64,000 nucleotides of DNA from an uncultured Dehalococcoidia bacterium (GTDB lineage Bacteria > Chloroflexota > Dehalococcoidia > GIF9 > UBA5629), in assembly GCA_937975645.1 (NCBI GenBank), contig CALJTV010000005.1, forward strand, positions 66,021 to 130,020, in the 5' to 3' direction. The notes beneath the pieces are model-generated. The model saw only the letters and a program-made list of their open reading frames with translations. It ran no database searches and had not been told where the DNA came from. Positions within the stretch are counted from its first letter, which is position 1. Each line of letters starts with the position of its first letter. Shown piece by piece: positions 32,150 through 41,421 of the stretch. A program made the translations under genes and the position numbers.

Positions 32150-34537
32150 ATGGCGGCTGAACAGGGCACAATTGTTGACTCACCGATTGGAAAGGCAAGG
32201 CTTGATAGGGCAGGCTCAACCGTGGCAGTGGTACGCATGGACCCCTTGCAAGCCTACGCCGGGGTCCCTGACCTGCTCAAAAGGGTCATCGATGGATCAA
32301 GCACCGAAGCCTGGCAGAAGATAAGGGAAAGGATAGACTATATTTGCAATAACCTGGCTTTAGCCCTGAGCCTTCTGGACAGGGAGACTAACTTCAGCCA
32401 GACGGTCACATCAGAGGTCAGAGCTGGCAAGAAGTTGCTTTTCAAGCCAAACCTGGTGGCACCCACAAACATCGACCCCCTAACCCATGGTGAGGGGCTG
32501 GGTGACAGCGCCTGTACCAATTGGACGTTTATCGCAGCTTTGATGCGCTGGTTCCACGATGTCCTGGAAATCGATTATTTCGACATGATGCTCGGTGAAG
32601 CAGCCAGTACCATCCCCATGAATGCTGGCTACTACACCCACGCCTTCGGCGGAGGCAGAAGGATTACTACCGAAGCCGTAATAGAAGGGCGCAGCGGCAA
32701 CTTCTACGGGGGCTGGGGCTTCTACTTCGTGAGGAAGTATCTCGCCGAAACACATTCATCGTCCCACAAAGATGACCCTATGAACGGCTATAAAGAAAGC
32801 GTTGCTGGCAGGTACATCCCGCCGGGCAAGGCGGGCAAAAGGCTGATGGTCTATGACCTCAACCGCACTCATGACACCAAAGGCAAATGCCGCACTATCC
32901 CCGTACCTGACGGCGCCAACTTCAAGGAAATAACCCTGCACAAGGTCATAGTGGGTGGCGACCCCTCCGACCCTGCTGACCTCAAAGACTACCCCGGATG
33001 TGTGATCATCAACGCGCCACGGCTTAAAATCCATACCATCGACCTTATTACCAACGCCATCAAAAACCTGGGCATCGGCTTATACCCCATGGAAGCCGCC
33101 GAAGATGGCACCGACAGCACAAGATGGAAATACGCCTACCCTTATAAGCCGGGACCAGGGATGAAGACCGAGCTACCGCACCAGGTCTGGGTGCCCAAAC
33201 TGGACGAGGACACCGGACTCCCTCTCAAAGACAAGGACGGTAAGTACATTGTCACCAGGACAGAAGGTATGTCCGGCACACAGACGGACGTTATCAGAGC
33301 GGTCATGAACCAGGGTGTCTTCATGCTCCACGTCGTCGATGCCGTCCAGATGGTGAACATAGACCACCAGGGCATCGGTCTGGGAGTCAAAGCAAACGAG
33401 GGGCTGGCTCTGGCATCCCTTGACCCCGTAGCCCTCGACCTCTGCTGTGCCCGCTATATGTTCAAGACCGTACCCATGGCTGAGGCAAGAGAACTTGCCC
33501 GCAAGAACAACCTCGCCACCGACTTTCTACAACGCGTGCCCGTGGCTACGGTAGAAGGTCCAGACATTATCACCAAACAGGGCTTAGATTCACCTCTGTT
33601 GCGCTACAACCTGTATAACTACGCCGAAGCCAGAGGAGTGGGCTCGCAGAGATACCACGTTATCGGTTGGGACACAACCGACCAGACACCCGTAGTATCG
33701 CTCGAAGGACATCTGGGACAAGTAGCAAATGGGGAATTCCGCGAGCTGATGACCAGCGAGTTCTATCATAGTCCGGGAAAGCTGCTCTGGGACTGCCAGC
33801 GCACCGTGTTCAGTTACCTCCAGGCCAACGACAGGCTTACTGGCTCAAACTACTATAGTGAGGTGATGTCCGAATTGGACGAGGACGGCGATGGCGTCAT
33901 CGGTTACGATGAAAAAGGGCGGAACGGGCTGTGGCATACTATCCTGCGGCTGGCTTCCCGCGGCATGCACACCACCGGAGCGGAAAAGTACGGCTTCCTC
34001 CACGGCTCATTCCTCATCACCGCCCTGCGCCTCAAATACCTCAATGCCCAATGGAACCTTGAAGGCTATGATTACGGTAAAGCCTACCCAGTTCTCCAAG
34101 CAGTAGCTATCGGACTCACCATGTCGCACACACCAGTGGAAAGTAAGGACCCGTTCTTCCCCTCGATGACCTGGGGAAAGGGCAAGCTGCCCAGTCTCCA
34201 GTTCGCCAGCTATATGTCAACGGCAACCGCAATATATGGTCGTGGCTTTCCCACCAAGGTCAGCCTGCCATCGCTCTACGGTCTTGCCTTCCAATACGCT
34301 GATAAGACCCTCAACGGTACCAAATACACCGGCAGTCCTGGACCGGCAAGCGACCGTCGCGCCGTTGACCGGTACATTGAAGCGGTCTCACAGGGGGCAA
34401 GGCCTCTGGACTTCGTCCTCTACGTCCCACCGGGCTTTGGCAACCTTGGCGGAAGACCTGCCCCTAATGTCCAGGAGACCACCGACCCCAAGAAAATCTT
34501 CACTGCAACTTTCAACAACGGCAGAGAACATTGGTGA
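32150..34537 (+). CDS. DUF362-domain protein with EF-hand, unknown function
   Basis: 795 residues. The start at 32150 is chosen because AAGGAGG precedes it by 5 bases; an upstream ATG at 32129 overlaps that ribosome site. The DUF362 signature KKLLFKPNLV is at 94-103, with further typical elements VIINAPRLKIH and VDAVQMVNIDHQG up to about residue 430. Residues 577-588 form a textbook EF-hand loop (Asp at 1, 3 and 5, Gly6, Ile8, Glu12), so calcium binding is likely. There is no ferredoxin motif, signal peptide or membrane helix. It sits between redox genes and CoA-pathway genes. Its role is not known to me. Confidence 0.78.
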   Translation: MAAEQGTIVDSPIGKARLDRAGSTVAVVRMDPLQAYAGVPDLLKRVIDGSSTEAWQKIRERIDYICNNLALALSLLDRETNFSQTVTSEVRAGKKLLFKPNLVAPTNIDPLTHGEGLGDSACTNWTFIAALMRWFHDVLEIDYFDMMLGEAASTIPMNAGYYTHAFGGGRRITTEAVIEGRSGNFYGGWGFYFVRKYLAETHSSSHKDDPMNGYKESVAGRYIPPGKAGKRLMVYDLNRTHDTKGKCRTIPVPDGANFKEITLHKVIVGGDPSDPADLKDYPGCVIINAPRLKIHTIDLITNAIKNLGIGLYPMEAAEDGTDSTRWKYAYPYKPGPGMKTELPHQVWVPKLDEDTGLPLKDKDGKYIVTRTEGMSGTQTDVIRAVMNQGVFMLHVVDAVQMVNIDHQGIGLGVKANEGLALASLDPVALDLCCARYMFKTVPMAEARELARKNNLATDFLQRVPVATVEGPDIITKQGLDSPLLRYNLYNYAEARGVGSQRYHVIGWDTTDQTPVVSLEGHLGQVANGEFRELMTSEFYHSPGKLLWDCQRTVFSYLQANDRLTGSNYYSEVMSELDEDGDGVIGYDEKGRNGLWHTILRLASRGMHTTGAEKYGFLHGSFLITALRLKYLNAQWNLEGYDYGKAYPVLQAVAIGLTMSHTPVESKDPFFPSMTWGKGKLPSLQFASYMSTATAIYGRGFPTKVSLPSLYGLAFQYADKTLNGTKYTGSPGPASDRRAVDRYIEAVSQGARPLDFVLYVPPGFGNLGGRPAPNVQETTDPKKIFTATFNNGREHW

Positions 34538-34583
34538 AAGAAACAACCAGCCTAATGCCAAAGAGCGAAAAGGGGAGGTAAAA

Positions 34584-35348
34584 ATGGCAAAAGACGTCGT
34601 GCTCTATGAGGTGAAGGACAAAATCGCCTACATTACACTGAACAACCCCGATAACCGCAATAGACTTGACCCGGACATGTGCATCGCCCTCGGTGAGGCA
34701 TGGGACCAGTTCGCCAAGGACGATAATGCCTGGGTGGCGCTGCTTAGCGCCAACGGTAAGGACTTCTGCCGCGGCGCCGATCTGAGGCACGAGGGACTAC
34801 TGAAATACCTCGGACGCGCCTTCCCACCAAACGGGACAAAGATACTGAAGCCAATAGTCGGAGCCGTCCACGGCATGGTCGCCGGCAGCGGCTTCGGTCT
34901 GGCAACCTATGGGACTGATATCACCTATGCCACCAGAGATGCCCAGTTCGTCTTCGCCGAGGTGTGGGTGGGGATCGTCGGGGGCATCGTGGAGTATGTC
35001 CCCTACATGCCCTTCAAGGTCTCACTGGAGTTCTTGCTGTCTGGACAGCCGATGAGCGGCGAGCGGGCTTACGAGGTGGGGCTGGTCAACCACGTCTGCA
35101 AAGACAAGGACGAACTGATGACCGAAGCCAGCAAAATGGCTAAGATACTCAGCGAAAACGCACCGCTCACCATCCGGGCTATCAAATACGGACAGTACAA
35201 GCAGAGGGTGGAAGCCCAGAAAAAGGCAATGAGCGTCGCCCAGGAGGAATTCGAGGCTTTCATAAAACCACAGCTCGAGAGTGAGGACTTCAAGGAGGGC
35301 AGGGCTGCCCTGTTCGAAAATAGAAAGCCGGTGTTCAAGGGTAAATAA
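34584..35348 (+). CDS. Enoyl-CoA hydratase/isomerase-fold protein
   Basis: 254 residues, normal for the crotonase family. Oxyanion-hole segments are visible: GKDFCRGADL (58-67) and VAGSGFGLA (99-107). Glu126 (FAEVWVG) matches the second catalytic Glu of enoyl-CoA hydratase, but the first is replaced by Gly105, so the enzyme may be an isomerase, hydrolase or lyase rather than a plain hydratase. A GGGGAGG ribosome site precedes the ATG. It lies 46 bases after the DUF362 gene and 76 before the CoA-transferase, implying CoA-ester chemistry in this operon. Confidence 0.87.
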   Translation: MAKDVVLYEVKDKIAYITLNNPDNRNRLDPDMCIALGEAWDQFAKDDNAWVALLSANGKDFCRGADLRHEGLLKYLGRAFPPNGTKILKPIVGAVHGMVAGSGFGLATYGTDITYATRDAQFVFAEVWVGIVGGIVEYVPYMPFKVSLEFLLSGQPMSGERAYEVGLVNHVCKDKDELMTEASKMAKILSENAPLTIRAIKYGQYKQRVEAQKKAMSVAQEEFEAFIKPQLESEDFKEGRAALFENRKPVFKGK

Positions 35349-35424
35349 GCCACGCATAATATACCTGTGCTGCAAGCCCCGGTACCACAAGCCAAAGCAA
35401 GACTCTAAAGGATGGCAGGATCAG

Positions 35425-36624
35425 ATGCCACCAGAAAAAGCATTACAGGGGATAAGGGTCCTGGACTTCTCCCGCTACATCGCCGGACCATACTGCTGCA
35501 TGCTGCTCGCCGATATGGGAGCTGAGGTGATAAGGGTGGAGCCACCCAGAGGTGCCGAGGACAGGAACCTGGGTCCCTTCAGCCCCGATGGACAGGCGCT
35601 GGTCTACGGCTTTATCCTCCAACGCAACAAGAAGAATATCACTCTAAACCTGAGAGACCCCGCCTCCAGCGAGCTGCTGCAAAGGCTCATCCCTAAGGCC
35701 GATATACTGGTGCACAATTTCCCGCCGGGTACCGAGGAGGCAATGGTTTTGGACTACAATTCCCTAACACAGCTAAACCCGGCGCTCATCGAGGTCATAA
35801 TCACCGGCTTCGGTCAGTACGGTCCCTATGCCGAGAGGACCTGCTTCGATTCCATCGCCCAGGCGATGTCAGGCGCTATGAGCTACACCGGCTTTCCCGG
35901 CAGCCCACCCACCCGGGCAGGTGTGCAGTATGTCGATTTTTCCACCGGTCTCTCGGCAGCGCTGGGGACTACCTTGGCTCTACTGCACCGACAGAGGAGT
36001 GGCAAAGGACAGCTAGTGGACGTCTCCCTGTTCGATGTCGCCCTCTCCTTCGTCGCCGCTGCCGGGGTGGCGGCAGAATACAAACTTCTGGAACACGTCC
36101 GCCCGCAGGTGGGCAACAACTCCTTCTATGCCTATGCCAACAGCTTCCGGGCAAAGGACGGCTGGGTGATGATCAACGTGGTGGGCAATAGCGCCTGGCA
36201 CCGCTTCTGCCGGGCACTGGGGAGAGACGACCTCGCCAGCGATCCCAGATTTAAGGACAACCTCTCTCGCTATCTTAACCGCGATGAAATCCATCCCACC
36301 GTCGCCGACTGGGTGAAACAGAAGACGGTCGAAGAGGTGACCCGCATTCTCGAAGCCGCCAGGGTGCCCTGCGGACCGATAAGGGACATGGTTGATATCT
36401 ACCACGACCCGCAGGTCACCGCCAGGGAGATGCTGGTGGAGGTGGTGCAACCGGGCACAGGTATAGTCCCGATGCCCGGCATCGCCATAAAGCTGTCAGC
36501 GACACCCGGTAGCATAGACTCCCCAGCAGCAAGCCCCGGTGAGCACAACCTCGAAATCTACCACCACCTCCTTGGCTTAAGCGAAGAGCAGATTACCGAT
36601 TATAGGGACAGAGGCGTTATTTAG
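35425..36624 (+). CDS. CaiB/BaiF family III CoA-transferase
   Basis: 399 residues, typical for class III CoA-transferases. It starts with LQGIRVLDFSRYIAGPYC and LLADMGAEVIRVE, then KKNITLNL, and has the catalytic Asp171 in QYVDFSTG, followed by GKGQLVDVSLFD. The family moves CoA between carboxylic acids via an Asp-bound thioester. It is the last gene of the operon and would activate the acid substrate before oxidation, hydration or cleavage by the neighbouring enzymes. An open frame reaches 48 codons further upstream, but the ATG at 35425 with AGGA just before it fits the family start. Confidence 0.92.
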   Translation: MPPEKALQGIRVLDFSRYIAGPYCCMLLADMGAEVIRVEPPRGAEDRNLGPFSPDGQALVYGFILQRNKKNITLNLRDPASSELLQRLIPKADILVHNFPPGTEEAMVLDYNSLTQLNPALIEVIITGFGQYGPYAERTCFDSIAQAMSGAMSYTGFPGSPPTRAGVQYVDFSTGLSAALGTTLALLHRQRSGKGQLVDVSLFDVALSFVAAAGVAAEYKLLEHVRPQVGNNSFYAYANSFRAKDGWVMINVVGNSAWHRFCRALGRDDLASDPRFKDNLSRYLNRDEIHPTVADWVKQKTVEEVTRILEAARVPCGPIRDMVDIYHDPQVTAREMLVEVVQPGTGIVPMPGIAIKLSATPGSIDSPAASPGEHNLEIYHHLLGLSEEQITDYRDRGVI

Positions 36625-36695
36625 CTCCCAATCGCAAAGACTTTTACAAAACAAAAATGCCACCAAAGCACCACAGCCACCAATTAGGCAGGCGC

Positions 36696-36728
36696 TTGAC
36701 AGGGCACTAATGTGCGCATATGATATGC
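36696..36728 (+). promoter_or_regulatory. Near-consensus promoter with overlapping palindrome
   Basis: TTGACA (36696-36701), a 17-base spacer and TATGAT (36719-36724). GCATAT/ATATGC (36716-36728, one-base centre) overlaps the -10 box and could be an operator. It drives the three-gene phosphorelay operon, with a leader of about 67 bases. Confidence 0.7.
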
Positions 36729-36797
36729 ACGACGGACACTCTTAGCCACACAAGTTTAGGCTGCTAGAACAGAGCGAAGTGAGACGAGGCTGGGGTG

Positions 36798-38570
36798 ATG
36801 GGTAAAATCGGCGTTGCGGGGAAGGTTGCGAGGAGAGGTCTTCTGCTATTCTCTCTGGCACCTATTTGTATTCTCTTCTCCGCCGCCGTTTTGTCCACAG
36901 ATAACCTACTAACAGTAAGGGTCGGCATATACGAAAATAAGCCCAAGATATTTACCGACGAACAAGGCAATCCCTCTGGCTTTTGGGTGGACATCACACA
37001 GTACATCGCCTCGAAAGAGGGCTGGAAAATACAATATGTGCACGGCACCTGGCAGGAATGTCTGGAAAGGCTGGAAAACGGCGAAATAGACATGATGCCA
37101 GATGTCGCCTACACGGAGGAAAGGGCTAAAAAATACCAGTTCTCCCGCGAGCCCGTCTACACAAGCTGGTCAACGGTCTATGCCAAGCCCGGGTCCCGCA
37201 TAGAGTCCATCCTCGACCTCGAGGGTAAGAACATAGCAGTTATGAAAGGCAGTGTGAATGTCGAGGGACCGGAGGGGATAAAGCAACTGGTGAAGTCCTA
37301 CAACATCAACTGCACCTTCACCGAAGTTGATAGCTATGAGGAGGTCTTTGAGCTGGTGGCAAACGGGGGTGCCCATGCCGGTGTGGTGAGCAAGGACTTC
37401 GGCCACCAGCACGAAACAAAATTCAGCCTTGCGAAGACCGCCATCATCTTCCAGCCCTCACTCCTCTACTATGCCTTTCCTAAAGGCTCCAGTCTCACCA
37501 CCTACCTTATCGAGAGGATAGACCATCATGTGGCAGCGCTCAAAAACGATGGCAAGTCACTCTACTACCAATCGCTGGACAGCTGGTTCGGAGTAAGACC
37601 GGCAGGCAGAGAGGTCATTCCGATGTGGCTTATCCAGGGGCTGGCAGCTGCAACTGGAGTAACCCTGCTGTTGGTTGCTGGCAACTTCATCTTGAGGGCA
37701 CAGGTCGCCTCCAGAACTAGGGAGCTAAACGAGGAAATCAAGGAGCGCAGGTTGGCTGAGGAAAGGCTGGTAAGATACCGTCAGGACCTAGAGGACTTAG
37801 TCGAAGCAAGGACCGCTGAGCTAAAGCAGAAAAACCTGCAACTTGAGCAAGCCAACATCCGCCTTCAAGAGATCGACCGCCTGAAATCGGTGTTCCTCGC
37901 CAGCATGAGCCACGAGCTCCGCACCCCCCTCAATTCCATAATCGGCTTCACTGGTGTGCTTCTGCAAGGAATGGCGGGCGGTCTGAATGACGAACAACGC
38001 AAACAGCTTACCATAATCAAAAGCAGCGCCAGCCATCTCCTAAATTTGATCAACGACGTCCTCGATATCTCTAAGATAGAGGCGGGCAGGGTGGAACTGT
38101 TCCCCGAAGAATTTAAGCTGGACGAAATGATACAGGACATAGTGCACACCTTCTCCCCAATGGTAGACCAGAAGGGCTTGCAACTGGTCACGGAAATACC
38201 CAACGGTATATCGCTGGTCAGCGATAAACGGCGCTTGAAACAGGCTGTGATAAATTTAGTGAGCAACGCAGTTAAGTCCACCGAGAGGGGCACAATCAGG
38301 GTCTCAGCCAGGGTCCTCGATGGGGCAAAACTCGAACTCCGTATCAGCGATACCGGGACAGGAATTAAAGAAGAGGACATGATAAAACTCTTCGAGCCCT
38401 TCCAGCAGATCGGTGCCTCGCTGACCAAGAGGCAGGAAGGTACCGGCTTAGGACTGTACCTCACCAGAAAACTGGCAGACCTCCTCGGCGGCGATGTCAC
38501 GGCAAAAAGCCAGTACGGTCAAGGAAGCGAGTTCACCATCACCATCCCGCTGAGGTACGGTGCACCCTGA
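36798..38570 (+). CDS. Sensor histidine kinase with extracellular solute-binding domain (BvgS-like)
   Basis: 590 residues from the ATG (a GTG one codon upstream is equally possible). A signal-anchor helix (about 13-32) is followed by a periplasmic SBP_bac_3-type domain (about 38-265, with GFWVDITQYIA and DMMPDVAYTEERAKKY), a second membrane helix (about 276-298), a coiled linker, HisKA with phospho-acceptor His372 (MSHELRTPLNS), and HATPase_c with N box (NLVSNAVK), DTGTG and GTGLGLY motifs. It probably senses an amino-acid-like or other small solute outside the cell. It is first in the operon with a response regulator 15 bases downstream. Confidence 0.92.
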   Translation: MGKIGVAGKVARRGLLLFSLAPICILFSAAVLSTDNLLTVRVGIYENKPKIFTDEQGNPSGFWVDITQYIASKEGWKIQYVHGTWQECLERLENGEIDMMPDVAYTEERAKKYQFSREPVYTSWSTVYAKPGSRIESILDLEGKNIAVMKGSVNVEGPEGIKQLVKSYNINCTFTEVDSYEEVFELVANGGAHAGVVSKDFGHQHETKFSLAKTAIIFQPSLLYYAFPKGSSLTTYLIERIDHHVAALKNDGKSLYYQSLDSWFGVRPAGREVIPMWLIQGLAAATGVTLLLVAGNFILRAQVASRTRELNEEIKERRLAEERLVRYRQDLEDLVEARTAELKQKNLQLEQANIRLQEIDRLKSVFLASMSHELRTPLNSIIGFTGVLLQGMAGGLNDEQRKQLTIIKSSASHLLNLINDVLDISKIEAGRVELFPEEFKLDEMIQDIVHTFSPMVDQKGLQLVTEIPNGISLVSDKRRLKQAVINLVSNAVKSTERGTIRVSARVLDGAKLELRISDTGTGIKEEDMIKLFEPFQQIGASLTKRQEGTGLGLYLTRKLADLLGGDVTAKSQYGQGSEFTITIPLRYGAP

Positions 38571-38585
38571 TAAAGAAGGCAAAAA

Positions 38586-38951
38586 ATGAAGCGCATACTG
38601 GTAGTCGAGGACAACGAGTATAACCTCTACCTCATCAGGTTCATACTGGAGAAAAACGGCTATCAGGTGATAGAGGCGAGGGAGGGTATCCAAGGCACGG
38701 AGCTGGCGATAAGCGAGAAGCCAGACCTCATCCTTTTGGACATCCAGTTGCCCGATATAAACGGGCTGGAGGTGGCGAGGCAGATACGGGCTTCGGAGAT
38801 AGACCACGAGATACCCATCATAGCACTGACCTCATACGCCATGGCTGGCGATAGAGAAAAGGCGCTGGCAGCTGGCTGTACCGGTTACATCGAAAAACCG
38901 ATAAACCCGGACACATTCATGGCGGAGGTAGAGAAGTTCCTGACGCCATGA
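38586..38951 (+). CDS. Stand-alone response regulator receiver (CheY/DivK-like)
   Basis: 121 residues, one REC domain. It has acidic residues E8/D9, phospho-acceptor Asp52 (LLDIQLP), the Thr/Ser switch in IALTSYAM and Lys in IEKPINP. No output domain. It most resembles DivK-type single-domain regulators that relay phosphate. It lies between two histidine kinases and is presumably a shuttle between them. Confidence 0.93.
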   Translation: MKRILVVEDNEYNLYLIRFILEKNGYQVIEAREGIQGTELAISEKPDLILLDIQLPDINGLEVARQIRASEIDHEIPIIALTSYAMAGDREKALAAGCTGYIEKPINPDTFMAEVEKFLTP

Positions 38952-38975
38952 TCAGACTCCAATGGAGGGTCTAGT

Positions 38976-41018
38976 ATGAAAGTCCTCATCGTCGACGACA
39001 ATCAAGACAACCTCTACCTGCTGGAGACCATGCTCAAGGCAGACGGATATGAGGTGGTGCCCGCCACTAACGGCGCCGAAGCGCTGGAAAAACTCCACTC
39101 TGAGAGTTTCGACATGGTCATCGCCGATATCCTCATGCCGGTGATGGACGGCTTCCAGCTCTGCCGCGAGTGCAAGACTGATGAAAACCTAAAACACGTC
39201 CCCTTCGTCTTCTACACCGCCACCTATGTGGACGAAAAGGACGAGGAGCTTGCCCTGGCGCTGGGCGCAGACAAATTCATCAGAAAGCCTATCGAACCGG
39301 ACGAGTTCCTGAACATCATCCGGGGGCTCGTCAAGCACGTTGAAACAGCCAAACTGGCACCTAAAGAGCCCACAATCGCGGAGGAGACGGAGGTGTTGAA
39401 GCTATACTCCGAACGCCTAGTGCACAAGCTCGAGAAAAAGATGCTGGACCTGGAAAAAGAGATTGCCCGGCGCCGGAAGCTGGAGGAGGAGCTGCGCCGT
39501 AGCGAGGAAAGGTACCGGCTGATCACCGAAAACGCCCGGGACGTCATCGTCACCACTGATATGGACCTCAACATCACCTACCTCAGCCCCTCTGTCCAGT
39601 ACCTGGGCACCCGCACACCTGAGGAAATCATGGCTACACCGCTGGAAAAGCTGCTGGCGCCGGCCTCCTTCGAAATGGTCAAGAAGATCTTCGAAGAGGA
39701 GCTACCTTTAGCCGAGAGCCCCACCAGAGACTCGGCGAGATCGAGGGTGCTCGAAGCGGAAATCATCCGCCGCGATGGCACAACTGTACCGGTGGAGGCA
39801 CGGGTGAACTTCCTGCGTGACTCTCAGGGCAAGCCAACCGGGCTGATAGCGGTGTTACGCGATATCACCGAGCGCAAAAGGGCTGAGAGGGAAAAGAGAG
39901 AGCTGGAGCTGAAAGCCCAGATCGCTAGCCGCCTGGCATCCATCGGCGAGATGGCTGCCGGCATCGCCCACGAGATAAACAACCCCCTTACCGGAGTGGT
40001 CGGGTACGCACAATTGCTGATGAGCCGCCCAGACACACCGCCCGATATCAAGGCTGAACTCTCGGTCATTAACGACTGTGCCCAGCGCGTGGCTGACATT
40101 GTGAGGAGACTGCTCACCTTCGCCCGCCAGACTAAGCCGGAACGAAAGCTGGTGGACATCAATGCACTGGTGCAAAGCGCACTCACCCTGCGCGCGTACA
40201 ATCTGAAGATGAACAACATCACAGTCACCACCCGCCTAGACCCCAGGCTGCCCGCCACCGTAGCTGACCCCGGACAGATACAGCAGGTACTGCTCAACCT
40301 GATCGTCAACGCCGAAACGGAGATGAGGCTGGCTCACGGCGGAGGCAACCTCACCATCACCACTGAGAAGGCGGGCGATAAAATAGGGATCACGGTCAGG
40401 GACGACGGTCCGGGAATTAAACCGGAGATCATAGACAAAATATTCGATCCCTTCTTCACCACCAGAGAGGCAGGGCAAGGCACAGGCCTCGGGCTCAGCA
40501 TCTGTTACGGGATAGTGACCGAACATAACGGTAGGATCTACGCTGAAAGCAAGTACGGGGAGGGTGCTACCTTTGTAGTCGAACTGCCTGTGGTCACGCC
40601 ACCGCAGCCAGCCCCACCACCCACCCAAAAGCCAAGAAAAAGAGCGAAGGCCACCATACTGGTGGTGGACGATGAGCAGGTGGTCAGGGACCTGGTAATT
40701 CGTGCCCTTACCGAACAGGGGCACAGGGTAGATGCTGTCGGCAGCGCCGCCGAAGCGCTGAAAAGAATCAAGCGGCGAAAGTATGACCTGCTGCTAATAG
40801 ATATCAAGCTGCCACACAGGAGCGGTATGGAACTTTACAGACATGTCCAGGAAATAGACAGCTCGCTAGCTCGGAAGGTGCTGTTTATTACCGGCGATGT
40901 CATGAGCCTCGACACTAGAAGATTCCTCGATGACACCGGAGCAGCACACATAGAAAAGCCATTCGATATCGAGCAGCTAAGCCGCGAAATACAACGTGCC
41001 CTGACCCTAAAAGCCTGA
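38976..41018 (+). CDS. Hybrid histidine kinase REC-PAS-HisKA-HATPase-REC
   Basis: 680 residues, cytoplasmic (no membrane helix). N-terminal REC with Asp51 ([11 protein letters not shown]), a coiled linker, a PAS domain (about 175-300, starting [19 protein letters not shown] and ending in the PAC-type [10 protein letters not shown]), HisKA with His332 ([11 protein letters not shown]), HATPase_c ([22 protein letters not shown]), a Pro-rich linker and a C-terminal REC with Asp609 (LLIDIKLP). Phosphate could pass through two receivers. No DNA-binding or enzymatic output is present in this operon. Confidence 0.93.
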   Translation: MKVLIVDDNQDNLYLLETMLKADGYEVVPATNGAEALEKLHSESFDMVIADILMPVMDGFQLCRECKTDENLKHVPFVFYTATYVDEKDEELALALGADKFIRKPIEPDEFLNIIRGLVKHVETAKLAPKEPTIAEETEVLKLYSERLVHKLEKKMLDLEKEIARRRKLEEELRRSEERYRLITENARDVIVTTDMDLNITYLSPSVQYLGTRTPEEIMATPLEKLLAPASFEMVKKIFEEELPLAESPTRDSARSRVLEAEIIRRDGTTVPVEARVNFLRDSQGKPTGLIAVLRDITERKRAEREKRELELKAQIASRLASIGEMAAGIAHEINNPLTGVVGYAQLLMSRPDTPPDIKAELSVINDCAQRVADIVRRLLTFARQTKPERKLVDINALVQSALTLRAYNLKMNNITVTTRLDPRLPATVADPGQIQQVLLNLIVNAETEMRLAHGGGNLTITTEKAGDKIGITVRDDGPGIKPEIIDKIFDPFFTTREAGQGTGLGLSICYGIVTEHNGRIYAESKYGEGATFVVELPVVTPPQPAPPPTQKPRKRAKATILVVDDEQVVRDLVIRALTEQGHRVDAVGSAAEALKRIKRRKYDLLLIDIKLPHRSGMELYRHVQEIDSSLARKVLFITGDVMSLDTRRFLDDTGAAHIEKPFDIEQLSREIQRALTLKA

Positions 41019-41021
41019 GGA

Positions 41022-41177
41022 CTAGCCAATGGCACAAAGGGCAATATAGACATTCGCCGCCAATAGTGCCGCGCCAAGGGCGAGAAACAGGGCTACCAGA
41101 AAGTATGGAGTAACCTCAACTATGACAAGCCCCAGCAGAAAACCAAAGAAAAAAGCCAAGACCCTAACCCGCAACAT
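41022..41177 (-). CDS. 51-residue small membrane protein
   Basis: Found by reading the reverse strand in the gap after the hybrid kinase. ATG at 41177, TAG at 41022; 51 residues with almost no polar side chains after the first six (MLRVRV), forming two membrane helices separated by EVTPYF. A GGGGTGA ribosome site lies 4 bases before the ATG. It ends 3 bases from the convergent kinase stop. No family recognised. Confidence 0.6.
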   Translation of the reverse strand: MLRVRVLAFFFGFLLGLVIVEVTPYFLVALFLALGAALLAANVYIALCAIG

Positions 41178-41361
41178 GGGTCACCCCTACCAGGCCTGCC
41201 GCCAACGGCTAGACCCCACTGCCCACAGCTCGCCCGGTAGTAACTCCCTATGCCAGCGCTCCCACAGAACAATCTGGCTACATCCGCTTCTAAATTTATC
41301 TTATTCCATTGCCGGTCTCGCGTCAACACTGGTTAAGACCTACAAAAATGCGGTCAGCCTA

Positions 41362-41390
41362 TTGCCTACAACCCCACGCTTTCCTATAAT
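41362..41390 (+). promoter_or_regulatory. Promoter for the amidohydrolase gene
   Basis: TTGCCT (41362-41367), a 17-base spacer and perfect TATAAT (41385-41390), then an AGGAGGGGG ribosome site before ATG 41422. Between 41178 and 41361 I see nothing else. Confidence 0.7.
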
Positions 41391-41421
41391 GGTGTTATAT
41401 TCAGTCCTATAGGAGGGGGAA

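Noticed and set aside
34236-34583. Extension of the crotonase-fold gene upstream of 34584
   Set aside because: It lies within the DUF362 gene in another frame and has no family similarity; a GGGGAGG ribosome site marks the 34584 ATG.
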